Source: Granulicella sp. L60 (lineage in GTDB: Bacteria; Acidobacteriota; Terriglobia; Terriglobales; Acidobacteriaceae). From it: a stretch of DNA of 64,000 nucleotides. A model generated the notes under the pieces. That model did no database searches, was not told where the DNA came from, and saw only the letters and a program-made list of their open reading frames with translations. The stretch lies in contig NZ_LMUR01000018.1 in NCBI RefSeq assembly GCF_009765825.1, positions 1,585,354 to 1,649,353 on the forward strand. The letters run 5' to 3'. Every line of letters begins with the position of its first letter. Position 1 is the first letter of the stretch. This document shows positions 36,397 to 46,100 of the stretch, piece by piece. The position numbers and the translations under genes were made by a program.

Positions 36397-38214
36397 ATGA
36401 CCTCTGTGCATCCCCTCAGCTCGTCCCCGTCCGAAGAGTACAAAAAACGCCAGCAAACCCGCGAACTCCGCGTCGCACAACTCGAAAAATCCCACCTCCG
36501 CTTCGGTAATCTCCGCCTTCTCCTCGTTATCGCCGCCCTCGTCGCAGCCTGGTTCTCCCTCTACCGCCAGGCCTTCTCGCTATGGTGGCTCCTATCCCCT
36601 TTGTTTCTCTTCCTCGTCATCGCCATCCTCCACGCTAAGCTCCTGCAGCGCCGTTCCTGCGCCGAACGCGCCGTCGCCTTCTATCGCAATGGCCTCGCCC
36701 GCATCGAAGATCGCTGGACAGAAACAACCCAGCCAAACGCAGGCCAAGCCCCGTCCCACATAGACATTCACTCCAGCCTCTACGCCACCGACCTCGATCT
36801 CTTCGGCCCCGGAAGCCTATTCCAGCTCCTCTCACTCGCCCGCACCCGCATGGGCGAAGGCGCACTCGCCAACTGGCTCCTCGCCCCAGCGCCGGCCGCA
36901 GAGATCTTCCAGCGCCAGGCCGCGCTCTCCGAACTCCGCACCAAACTTGACCTCCGCGAGGATGCAGCCATCCTCGGCAAAGACCTCAAGGTAAGCGTCC
37001 ACCCCCAGGCCCTCACCGAGTGGGCCGAAGCACCGAACGAACTCTCTCACCCCTGGCTTCGCTGGCTCTCTCTTCTGCTCGCACTCTCAGCCATCGCCGC
37101 AGCCATCGTATGGGCGGAACTAGGAACAAAGGCCGCGTTCTTCGCCATCGTCATCGTCGAAAGCTGCATCACGGCCGCTCTGCGAAAGAAGACCGCGAAG
37201 GTCCTCCAATCTACTGGACACGCCCTCGAAGACCTCCAACTGCTCTCCTCTCTCCTCGCCCGCATCGAACGCGAACACTTCGAATCCCCGCGTCTCCAGG
37301 CCATTAAGCAGCAACTCTCCTCCCACTATCTCTCCGGTTCGCAGGCCATCGCCCGCCTGCGAACTATCGTCGATTACATTCACTCGCTTGATAACCCCAT
37401 CATGCGTCTGCTCGACATCCCGCTCCTTTACACCGTTCAAACCGCCTACGCGGCCGAGGCCTGGCGCAGCGCTCACGGAGCCGCAGTCCGGTCCTGGCTC
37501 AACGCAATCGGCGACATTGAAGCGCTTCTATCCCTCTCCGCATACACCTACGAGCATCCCGAAGATCCCTTCCCCGAGATCGTCACGGGGTCTCCCTGCC
37601 TGCAAGTCGAAGGCCTCGGCCACCCCCTCATTCCATCCGCAAAGTGCGTCCTCAACGACGTCAGCATCTGCGGTAAAACGCAGGTTCTCCTCATCAGCGG
37701 CTCCAACATGTCCGGCAAAAGCACACTCATGCGAGCCGTCGGCATCAACACCGTCCTCGCTATGGCGGGCGCTCCCGTCCGCGCACAACGTATGCAACTC
37801 ACTCCGTTACATATCGGCGCAAGCATCCTCATCAACGACTCTCTCCAGGAAGGTAGCTCCCGTTTCTACGCGGAGATCACGCGCCTGCGCCACATCTGCG
37901 ACCTCGCCGAAACCAGACCTCCAATCCTCTTCCTCCTCGACGAACTCCTCCAGGGGACAAACTCCAAAGACCGCCTCATCGGCGCCGAAGGCGTCGTGCG
38001 TGCTCTCCTCGGCAGCGGTGCCATTGGCTTCATCAGCACTCACGATCTCGCGCTCACCAACATCGGCGAACACGCGGATCCCCGCCTGCGCAACGTCCAC
38101 CTCCAGGATGAGATCGAGAACGGCAAGATGAAGTTCGACTTCAAGCTGCAGGACGGCGTCGTCACCAAGAGCAACGGCATCGAGCTGATGAGACTCATCG
38201 GCTTAAAGGTCTAG
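36397..38214 (+). CDS. Membrane-anchored MutS-family ATPase
   Basis: The 605-residue protein ends in a MutS domain V ATPase (about 420-605). It has Walker A GSNMSGKSTLMRAVG, the ILINDSLQEGSSRFYAE signature, Walker B FLLDELLQGTNSKDR and STHDLAL. The central part (about 265-400) resembles the MutS clamp/connector helices. It lacks the N-terminal mismatch-recognition domain. Two hydrophobic helices near the N-terminus (about 40-57 and 62-82) and two more near 222-262 indicate membrane attachment, which canonical MutS lacks. Related short MutS paralogues occur in Bacteroidetes and Acidobacteriota; their function is not established. It appears to be a single gene. Confidence 0.88.
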   Translation: MTSVHPLSSSPSEEYKKRQQTRELRVAQLEKSHLRFGNLRLLLVIAALVAAWFSLYRQAFSLWWLLSPLFLFLVIAILHAKLLQRRSCAERAVAFYRNGLARIEDRWTETTQPNAGQAPSHIDIHSSLYATDLDLFGPGSLFQLLSLARTRMGEGALANWLLAPAPAAEIFQRQAALSELRTKLDLREDAAILGKDLKVSVHPQALTEWAEAPNELSHPWLRWLSLLLALSAIAAAIVWAELGTKAAFFAIVIVESCITAALRKKTAKVLQSTGHALEDLQLLSSLLARIEREHFESPRLQAIKQQLSSHYLSGSQAIARLRTIVDYIHSLDNPIMRLLDIPLLYTVQTAYAAEAWRSAHGAAVRSWLNAIGDIEALLSLSAYTYEHPEDPFPEIVTGSPCLQVEGLGHPLIPSAKCVLNDVSICGKTQVLLISGSNMSGKSTLMRAVGINTVLAMAGAPVRAQRMQLTPLHIGASILINDSLQEGSSRFYAEITRLRHICDLAETRPPILFLLDELLQGTNSKDRLIGAEGVVRALLGSGAIGFISTHDLALTNIGEHADPRLRNVHLQDEIENGKMKFDFKLQDGVVTKSNGIELMRLIGLKV

Positions 38215-38423
38215 TACCGCCGAACAAATATGGTCCATCCATTCAGGAACAAAAAGAGACACTCCAGTACTGCAAGGAAACATATATCGCGTTAACAAAA
38301 GCATGTGATAATCGGCGAAGTTGAAAATACGATCGCAAAAGTGCCTGTTCTTCTCCCAACTCTCCTCACGTCTGTTTATAAGTACCCATGCGGCCACGGC
38401 TGCACCCTGCACGGAAGGGATAT

Positions 38424-40235
38424 ATGGCAACGTCTACTGCTTCTCTTCACTTGGTTCCCTCACAAAATCTCACTGTAGCGCAGGTTTTTCTACGTTATCT
38501 CGCGCTCGAAGGTGTCGATAAAGTCTTCGGCATTCCCGGCGGCGGCATCGCAAATCTGCTCGTCGAATTCAAGAACCAGCGCGATCGCTTCACCTACATC
38601 GTCTGCCGTCACGAGACCGGAGCCGCCTACATCGCCGACGGCTACTACCGCGCCACCGGCAAACTAGGCGTCGTCATGGTCACCACCGGCCCTGGCGCTA
38701 CAAACGCACTCACCGGTGCCATGAACGCCCAGGCTGGCGGCAGCGCCATGCTCACCATCACCGGCGAGGTCGCCGAACAATTCTTCGGCAAAGGCTACCT
38801 GCAGGAGGGCGCCGATCTCGGCCTCGACATCAGCGCAATCTACAAAGCGGCCACCGCGTACAGCGTAGAGCTGACCGACCAATCCGACGTCCAGGTCCTC
38901 ATCGAACAGGCTCTGCGCGACGCCCTCTCCATCCCGCGCAACGCCACGCATCTCAGCGTCCCCAACAACGTTCCCACCCAGGTCATCCCTTCCATATCCA
39001 TCCCCACCTCGCCCGCGCAATATCGCGCCACGCCCGACGGCGTATCCCGCGACCGTGTCCGCGAAGCCCTCCAGCAACTCCTCACTGCAAAGCGTCCCCT
39101 CATCTTCCTCGGCAGCGGATGCCGCGAAGTCTTACAAGATCCCGCAACCATCAAAGCCCTCACCCACTTCGCCGAGCGATACGCCATCCCCATCATGACC
39201 ACCCCGGACGGCAAGGGCATCTTCCCCGAGACCCACGAGCTCTCCCTGCGCGTCTACGGCTGCGCCAGTTGCCTCTGGCCCGCCATGTGGATGCAGCCCG
39301 CGGAAGAACCCGCCTACGACGCCCTTCTCGTCCTCGGCACGGGACTCCGCGGTCTCTCCACCAACAACTGGAATCCCATCCTCGTTCCCACCGGCTCCTT
39401 CATCCAGGTTGATCTCGATCAGAACGCCATCGCCCGAGCCTTCCCCATCACCCTCGGAGTAGTCGGCGAAGTCGGAGCATTCATCCGCGAAGCCCACACC
39501 CTCTCGAAAGAGATTCCCCCAGTCGAAGCCGATGTTCAAAACCGCAGGAAGACCCTCGCCGCCATCAAGCAGCACTCACCCTTCTACAGCCCCAGCCAGT
39601 ACGCCTCCAACTCCGCTCCCATCGAACCCGCAGCCCTCGTGCGCGTCCTCCAGCAAACCCTCCCGTGCGAGTCCACCATCATGCTCGACGCTGGCAACTG
39701 TGTCGGCTGGGGCCTTCACTACTTCGTCGTCGATGCGCCCATGCAGCTCCACAGCGCTCTCGCAATGGGACCCATGGGCTTCGCCGTCGGCGCTGTCATC
39801 GGCGCAAAGATGGGTTGCCCCGACCGCACCTGCGTAGGCCTCGTCGGCGACGGCGCCTTCATGATGCACGGCTCCGAGGTCTCCACCGCCGCCACCTACA
39901 ACATCGGAGCCATCTGGGTCGTGCTCCAGGACGACGACCTCCACATGGTCACCCAGGGCATGACCTATCTCTACCCCGACGCCAAAGATCCCGACGTCTG
40001 GGACCACCTCTATCAGCTAGGCACTCCCGACCTCGTCAAATTCTCCGAAGGCCTCGGAGCCGACGCCTACCTCATCGAAGATCCGGCTCAGCTCACAGCT
40101 CTCATGCCCACCATCCTCGACCGCGCCAACAACCACAACAAGCCTCAGGTCGTCGTCGCCCGCATCAACCGCACCGCGTTAGACCCCTTCTTCCCGCCCA
40201 AACCGCCTGCCCCAAATCCACCTGTCACTCAATAG
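38424..40235 (+). CDS. Thiamine diphosphate-dependent enzyme, acetolactate-synthase-like
   Basis: The three domains of the ALS/pyruvate-oxidase family are present over about 603 residues. The PYR domain has VFGIPGGG and the activating E64 in CRHETGAAYIADGY, a central domain (about 200-345) follows, and the PP domain has GDG (475-477). At the end of the ThDP motif the usual LNN is LQD, so the Mg-binding Asn becomes D503. GGAAGGGATAT precedes the ATG at 38424; the 12-residue upstream extension is unlikely. It may decarboxylate or ligate a 2-oxo acid. It heads a probable operon with an amine-oxidase-like and a KAS III-like gene, unlike housekeeping ilvB, which pairs with ilvN. Confidence 0.87.
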   Translation: MATSTASLHLVPSQNLTVAQVFLRYLALEGVDKVFGIPGGGIANLLVEFKNQRDRFTYIVCRHETGAAYIADGYYRATGKLGVVMVTTGPGATNALTGAMNAQAGGSAMLTITGEVAEQFFGKGYLQEGADLGLDISAIYKAATAYSVELTDQSDVQVLIEQALRDALSIPRNATHLSVPNNVPTQVIPSISIPTSPAQYRATPDGVSRDRVREALQQLLTAKRPLIFLGSGCREVLQDPATIKALTHFAERYAIPIMTTPDGKGIFPETHELSLRVYGCASCLWPAMWMQPAEEPAYDALLVLGTGLRGLSTNNWNPILVPTGSFIQVDLDQNAIARAFPITLGVVGEVGAFIREAHTLSKEIPPVEADVQNRRKTLAAIKQHSPFYSPSQYASNSAPIEPAALVRVLQQTLPCESTIMLDAGNCVGWGLHYFVVDAPMQLHSALAMGPMGFAVGAVIGAKMGCPDRTCVGLVGDGAFMMHGSEVSTAATYNIGAIWVVLQDDDLHMVTQGMTYLYPDAKDPDVWDHLYQLGTPDLVKFSEGLGADAYLIEDPAQLTALMPTILDRANNHNKPQVVVARINRTALDPFFPPKPPAPNPPVTQ

Positions 40236-40254
40236 CGAAAGCGAGCGTACTTCC

Positions 40255-41976
40255 ATGAGCAACTCCTCTCCGCAATACGACGTGGCCATCATCGGCGGCG
40301 GTGTCTCCGGCATCTACTCCGGCTGGCGTCTCATCACAGCCGATCCCTCGCAATCGAAGACCCTGAAGAAGTGGGCGCCAAAAAAGAAAAAACTCAAGGT
40401 CGCCGTATTCGAGGGCGGCGACCGCATCGGCGGACGTCTCCTCTCCGCGCGTCCTCCCGGCTTCAAGAACACCGTCACCGAGATCGGCGGCATGCGCTAC
40501 GTCTCCTCGCAGGTCCTGGTGCGCAGCCTCGTCGAGAACGAGCTCAAGCTTCCGCGCTTCGAGCAGGTCGTCGACTGCGACGAAAACATAGCCTATCTCC
40601 GTCGCCAGCACCTGCGCCTCTCCGAATTGAAGACTCCATCCGACCTCCCATACGATCTGGACTGGGCCGAGTCCGAGTTCGTCCGCCAAAATACTCCCAG
40701 CGCCCTCATCGGCTGGGCCGCAGCGAAGCTCCTTCCCGGCGTCAACCATCTCACCGGCGAAGCCCTCGGCGAGTATCTCCGCAACGCCATCGTCGACGGA
40801 ACTCCCCTCTACGAACACGGCTTCTGGAACCTCCTCGCCCGCACTATGACGCCCGAGGCCTACTCCATCGCCCGCACCCTCGTCGGCTACGACTGCCTCG
40901 GCTCCAACGCCAACGCCGTCGATCTCCTCGCCGAGTACTTCGACTTCACCCCCGGCGTAAAGTACTACCTCTTCAACCAGGGCTACGATGCTGTTCCCTG
41001 GACCCTCGAGAAAAAATTCAAGGCAGCCGGCGGCGAGGTCATCCCCAACTCGTGGCTCTCCGGCTTCGACCAGATCACCCTCGACGACAACACCACCGGC
41101 GTCATCCTTCACTTCAGCGACGGCCGCCCCTCCGTCACGGCTCGCTCCGTTATCCTCGCCATGCCGCGCCGCTCCCTCGAGCTCCTCAAGCCCGAAGGCC
41201 CGGTCCTCGACCCCGCTAGGGCACCGCACGTCCAGACGCTGATCAACTCCGTCGAGCCCATCCCCCTCTACAAGCTCTTCGTCGCCTACGCCTATCCTTG
41301 GTGGACCTCGGTCGGCGTCTCGCAGGGCCGTTCCCTCACCGACATCCCCATCCGCCAATGCTTCTACTGGCCAGTCGAACCCGACGGCAGCGCACCCTCA
41401 CCCACCGGCAACGCGCTCATCATGGCCTACAACGATCTGCTCAACGTCGACTTCTGGGCTGGCCTCGCCGGAGCTCCAGCCAGACATCACCCTTCACTCC
41501 CGCATCGCCTCAAGGCCGCAGCCACACCAGCAGCCCTGTTCGCTCGCCAGCCCATGCCCAACGCCGCCGCACCCACCGACGACTTCTCCAAACTCCTGCG
41601 CAAAAACTGGGACGACCACCCCGCGCCCAAACTCATGGTCGAGGAGATGCACCGCCAGCTCGTCCAGATGCACAACGTCCAGTACGCTCCCGAGCCGCTC
41701 GAAGCCGCGTTCATGGACTGGTCCGCCGATCCCTACGGTGGCGGCGTCCACTTTTGGAATCGCGGCTACAAGTCGTGGGAGGTTCTCGAAGACATCACCC
41801 AACCCGTCGCAGACTTCCCCTGCTACATCTGCGGCGAAGCTTACTCCACCAACCAGACCTGGGTCGAAGGCGCATTGCAGACCGCAGAGATCGTCCTGCA
41901 GAAGCGCCTCGGCCTTCCCGCCCCCACCTGGATTACTCCCAATCCACCACCCCACAAAACAAAACAAAAAAAGTGA
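40255..41976 (+). CDS. FAD-dependent amine-oxidase-like protein
   Basis: The 573-residue protein has an N-terminal dinucleotide fold (VAIIGGGVSGIYSGWRL), then the flavin motif FEGGDRIGGRLLS and TEIGGMRYV, as in monoamine/L-amino-acid oxidases. The C-terminus has FPCYICGEAYSTNQTWVEGA, which matches the second FAD-contacting motif (usually GE.....GW.EGA). A Lys-rich insert (about 38-52) splits the Rossmann fold. No signal peptide or membrane segment is seen, so it is likely cytosolic. It starts 19 bp after the ThDP-enzyme gene and ends 6 bp before the KAS III-like gene. Substrate may be an amine or amino-acid-derived intermediate of a small metabolite pathway. Confidence 0.85.
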   Translation: MSNSSPQYDVAIIGGGVSGIYSGWRLITADPSQSKTLKKWAPKKKKLKVAVFEGGDRIGGRLLSARPPGFKNTVTEIGGMRYVSSQVLVRSLVENELKLPRFEQVVDCDENIAYLRRQHLRLSELKTPSDLPYDLDWAESEFVRQNTPSALIGWAAAKLLPGVNHLTGEALGEYLRNAIVDGTPLYEHGFWNLLARTMTPEAYSIARTLVGYDCLGSNANAVDLLAEYFDFTPGVKYYLFNQGYDAVPWTLEKKFKAAGGEVIPNSWLSGFDQITLDDNTTGVILHFSDGRPSVTARSVILAMPRRSLELLKPEGPVLDPARAPHVQTLINSVEPIPLYKLFVAYAYPWWTSVGVSQGRSLTDIPIRQCFYWPVEPDGSAPSPTGNALIMAYNDLLNVDFWAGLAGAPARHHPSLPHRLKAAATPAALFARQPMPNAAAPTDDFSKLLRKNWDDHPAPKLMVEEMHRQLVQMHNVQYAPEPLEAAFMDWSADPYGGGVHFWNRGYKSWEVLEDITQPVADFPCYICGEAYSTNQTWVEGALQTAEIVLQKRLGLPAPTWITPNPPPHKTKQKK

Positions 41977-41982
41977 GCCTCC

Positions 41983-43044
41983 ATGTTAGAGCCACAGCAA
42001 GAGCCACAGTACGCAGCCTCATCTCCTCAACCGGCAACATCAAACCTGCAGCCGAGGATCACAGGCCTCGGCTACTCCGTCCCCGCCGCCATCCGCACCA
42101 ACGATGACCCCATCTTCGACTGGCTGAAAGAGCATCCCACACCCGGCAATCCCTTCCAGGGGTACGATCAGCGCCGCGTCCTCAGTCCGGACGAAGATCT
42201 CATGACCATCATGATCCCCGCCGCTCGTCGAGCCATGGACGACGCCGGCATCGAGCCCTCGCAGGTCGACATCCTCTTGGGCTTTGCCTCCATCAGCCCC
42301 TGGCCCGATCCCAACGACCTCTGCCTTCTCCATGAACGCCTCGGACTCCCCGCGCGCACCTGGGTCGTCCCTCTCAATAACGAGTTCTCCAATCTCAACG
42401 CTGGCCTCGTCTTTGCCGACGCGCTCATCCGCGCAGGCCGAGCCCAGACCATCCTCATCGCCGTCGCCGGTAACTGGACCCGCCACGTCGACTACCACAC
42501 CGTCCAGTCCATCTCCGCCGCCGACGGAGCCGGAGCCGCCGTCCTCAGCCTCTCCAGCGATCCCACTCTCTGGCAGGTCATCGACCAGTGCACCCTAACC
42601 GACTCCTCCAACTTCGGAACCATGTTCACCCAAGGCACGCGTTACGACATCAACCCTCCCATCGGCGGCCACTCCCACCTCTGGAGCAACCCCGTCTTCC
42701 ACATCACCCCCGCAGGATTCACCGCCTTCGGCAGCTTTGGCGGCAAAGCAGCCCCCGCCGCAGTGCTCGATCTCCTCGCCCGCAATCGCATTCAGGCCTC
42801 CGAGATCACCCTCATCACCCACCAGGCCTCTCAAACCCTGCTCACCGCCTGGCAGGAGGCCATCCAGCCCGCGCAGTTCATCGAGACCATCAAACAGTTC
42901 GCCAACATGACAGTCGCCAACATCCCCGTAACCCTCGCCTGGTCCGTAAAAAACGAACCCATCACCCAACCCAATCTCGTTCTCTTCGCCCTTGGCCCGG
43001 ACATGCACGCCAACGCCGTCCTGCTGCAACGACAACAACCGTAA
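41983..43044 (+). CDS. KAS III (FabH)-like protein lacking the catalytic cysteine
   Basis: The 353-residue thiolase-fold protein aligns along its length with FabH: RITGLGYSVPAAIRTN, AADGAGAAVL and LVLFALGPDM. The active-site segment is NNEFSNLNAGLVFADALI. Anchored on the ADALIRAG helix, the FabH Cys aligns with F135. The other two triad residues remain: H280 in ITHQAS and N308 in FANMTVANIP. Condensation through a Cys thioester is therefore not possible in the usual way. It could be an acyltransferase-like, decarboxylating or non-catalytic partner. The gene is last in the ThDP/FAD/KAS unit and is followed by a weak hairpin. Confidence 0.87.
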   Translation: MLEPQQEPQYAASSPQPATSNLQPRITGLGYSVPAAIRTNDDPIFDWLKEHPTPGNPFQGYDQRRVLSPDEDLMTIMIPAARRAMDDAGIEPSQVDILLGFASISPWPDPNDLCLLHERLGLPARTWVVPLNNEFSNLNAGLVFADALIRAGRAQTILIAVAGNWTRHVDYHTVQSISAADGAGAAVLSLSSDPTLWQVIDQCTLTDSSNFGTMFTQGTRYDINPPIGGHSHLWSNPVFHITPAGFTAFGSFGGKAAPAAVLDLLARNRIQASEITLITHQASQTLLTAWQEAIQPAQFIETIKQFANMTVANIPVTLAWSVKNEPITQPNLVLFALGPDMHANAVLLQRQQP

Positions 43045-43046
43045 AG

Positions 43047-43071
43047 CACTTACCCTAAAGTGTCTTTTCTT
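43047..43071 (+). terminator. Weak terminator-like hairpin after the KAS III-like gene
   Basis: CACTT (43047-43051) pairs with AAGTG (43058-43062) across a 6-nt loop, followed by TCTTTTCTTTG. The stem is short. It lies directly after the stop codon and may separate the three-gene unit from the kinase gene. Confidence 0.4.
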
Positions 43072-43132
43072 TGTCATTTAGAAACTGAAATAATTGCTCT
43101 TACCTTGGCCCACCCGTAAGGTAAGGGAATAC

Positions 43133-46100
43133 ATGATCACAGATAGAATTGGCGGAAGATACGAGCTCCTCGAGTCGATCGGCATCGGCGGCATGGGTGA
43201 GGTCTTTCGTTCGCACGACCGCATCACCGGAGAGATCGTCGCTCTCAAGCGCACCCTCCAGATGCCCATCATCAGCTTTAATCGCTCCCAGCCGCTCTAC
43301 TCTCAGACTCATCTCCAGATCACCTCGCCTCACTCCACCATCCGCACCGGCGTCCTCACCCAAACCTCCTCAGGCGCACGCAACATGCTTGCCCTCGCCT
43401 CCGAGTTCCGCGTCCTCTCCTCGCTTCGTCATCCCAACATCGTCAGCGTTCTCGACTACGGTTTCCAGACCAACGGCCTGCCCTTCTTCACCATGGAGCT
43501 GCTTCCCAACGCCCAGACCGTCGTCAGCGCGGCCAAAGGCCAGCCGCTCCAGCTCCAGCTCGATCTCCTCTTCCAGATCCTCCAAGCCCTCTCCTACCTC
43601 CATCGCCACGGTGTCGTTCATCGCGACCTCAAAGCCTCCAACATTCTCGTCACCAATAACCACGTCACCGTGCTCGACTTCGGCGTCTCCGGCCTCTCCG
43701 ATGACACTGTAGCCGGAACCCCGGACTTCATCGCCCCCGAGGTTCTTCTCGGCGCGCCGCCCACCCCCGCCAGCGACTTCTACGCCGTCGCCGCCATCGC
43801 CTGCGAGATGCTGACCGGAAAGTCCTTCTCCCAGATCCGTGCCCAACAGCGCAATCGCCGTCACGCCTCCGAGCCTCATCCGCTCAAAGCCAACGGAGCC
43901 GTCGGAGAGATCATCCAGCGCCTCCTCGCCGAAGATCCCATTCAGCGCGGATACACCGACGCCTCACGCCTCCTCGCCGACCTCGCCCTCGCTGCCGGCA
44001 TGGACATTCCCCACGAGACCTCCGCCCACCGCGAGAGCTATCTCAAGGCCGCCCCCATGACCGGACGAACCGAGGAGCTCTCCCAGCTCCTCATCGCCCT
44101 GCACGAAGCAGCCGCAGGCAACGGCAGCGGATGGCTCGTAGGCGGCGAAGGCGGCGTCGGCAAATCCCGCCTCCTCGACGAACTCCGCTCCCGCGCCCAC
44201 ATCGAAGGCTTCCTCGTCCTCCGCGGTCGAGCCGAAGAAGCAGGCGCACCCTACTCCATCATTCGCGATAGCGTCCTCCGCCTCGCCCTCGTCGCCGGCA
44301 TCAACGACGAAGAGGCTGCCGTCCTCAAAACCGTCTTCCCCGAGATCGAGCGCATCCTCGGTCACAACATCCCCAACATCCTCGCCTTCGATCCACAGGT
44401 GCTCTCCGAACGCCTGTTCGAGGTCATCGTCGAGCTCTTCGCCCGTCACCCCGATCCCATCCTGCTCGAGGTCGAAGACTGTCACGTCGCCGGCGAAAGT
44501 CTCAAGCTTCTCTTCCGTCTGGCCCAGCTCGCCCCCAAAGGCAAGCTCCTCGTCGTAGCCTCCTATCGCGACAACGAGAGCCCGCAGCTTGCCGCCCAGA
44601 GCCAGGGAATGCGCGTCCTTCACATCCCGCGCTTCAGTCCCGCGGAGATCCGCCAGATGTCCGTCTCCATGCTCGGCGCAGCCATGGGCAGTAACCCCAT
44701 CCTGCTCTCCTTCCTCGAACGCGAGACCGAAGGCAACGCCTTCTTCCTCGTCGAAGCCGTCCGCCAACTTGCCGAAGACTCCGGCCGTCTCGACCGCATC
44801 TCCGCCGACATGCTTCCCGCCAGCGTCTTCTCCGACGGCATGCAGTCCTACGTCCGACGCCGTCTCCTGCGCCTTCCCGCCTGGGCTCAGCGCTCCATTC
44901 AGCTCGTCGCCGTTCTCGGCCGCGACATCGACCTCGAAGTCCTCCGCGCCGCCGACCCCGCCCTCGATCTTCATCAGCTCCTCATCGTCTGCGGCAACGC
45001 AGCTATCCTCGAAGGCCACGGCTACGGCTGGCGCTTCACCCACAACAAGCTCCGCGAAGCCGTCCTCGACGAGCTCGACCCCCTCGATCGCCGCGAGCTC
45101 AGCCTCCGCGCCGCCACCGCCATCGAGCAGCTCCACGACACCGACCCCGCTTTCATCCACGCCCAGGCGCTTCTCTGGAAACAAGCGGGAGTCCCCGACA
45201 AAGCCGCCCGGTATCTCCTCGCCTCATCCATGCAGATGCTCTCCGTCGGCGTTCCCGAACGTGCCGCCGAACTCGCCTCCGACGCCGCCCGCCAGCTCGG
45301 CCTCGATCTGCCGGAAGATCGCGCAGGGCAGGGAGCCGCCATCGGGGCCGAGATGCAGTCCATCGGCGCAACCCTTGCCAACCGCCCCCCCGCCGAACTC
45401 ATCAATCTCCCCCCGCTCCAGGACGCCCACACCGCCCGCATCATCCAGATCCTGCAACTCATCGGCCCCGCAGCGCACATCAGCCAGAAGCCCGAGCTCT
45501 TCGCCCTCTGCGTCCTCAAATCCTTTCTCCTCACCCTCACCCATGGCGTAGGCAGCGACGCCCCCTCCGTCGTTGCCATGTACGCCGCCGTCGTCCGTGC
45601 CATGACCGGCAACGTCCGCCTCGCCCACGAGTTCAGCTGCCTCGCCATCGATCTCGATCAGCGCCTCAACCAGGCCATCAGTCCCTCGGTGGCCTTCCTC
45701 CACGCCTGGTTCATCAACCACTGGCTCAACCCGCTCGAAACCAACATCGCTCTGGCCCAGCAGGGCGCACGCCTCGGCCTCGAAGCCACCGAAGGCAACG
45801 ATCTCCTCTACGGCTGCTTCAGCGCCGCAGCCAGCGTCATGTATCTCGCTCTCACCGGCCCTCCGCTGGACGAGATCGTCCACGCCGCCGACGCACAGCT
45901 CGCCATCGTCCGTGGACGCGTCCTCATCTCCGCCTTCCACTGCATGCTGGAGCGCCAGCTCGCCCTCGCTCTCATGGGCCGCACACGTCGCCGCCTCAGC
46001 CTCACCGACGACACCTACGACGAAGACCGCGACCTCGCCTCCATCTTCGCCACCTCGAACTTCAACCAGATGGGCTACTTTTACGTCGCGAAGATGCGCC

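Noticed and set aside
38424..40235. Housekeeping acetolactate synthase IlvB
   Set aside because: No ilvN or ilvC neighbour, an altered LQD in place of LNN in the ThDP motif, and linkage to oxidase and KAS III-like genes.
43964..45184. 406-residue minus-strand ORF opposite the kinase-ATPase gene
   Set aside because: Acidic, Gly-rich antisense shadow; the plus-strand frame carries kinase and Walker motifs across the region.
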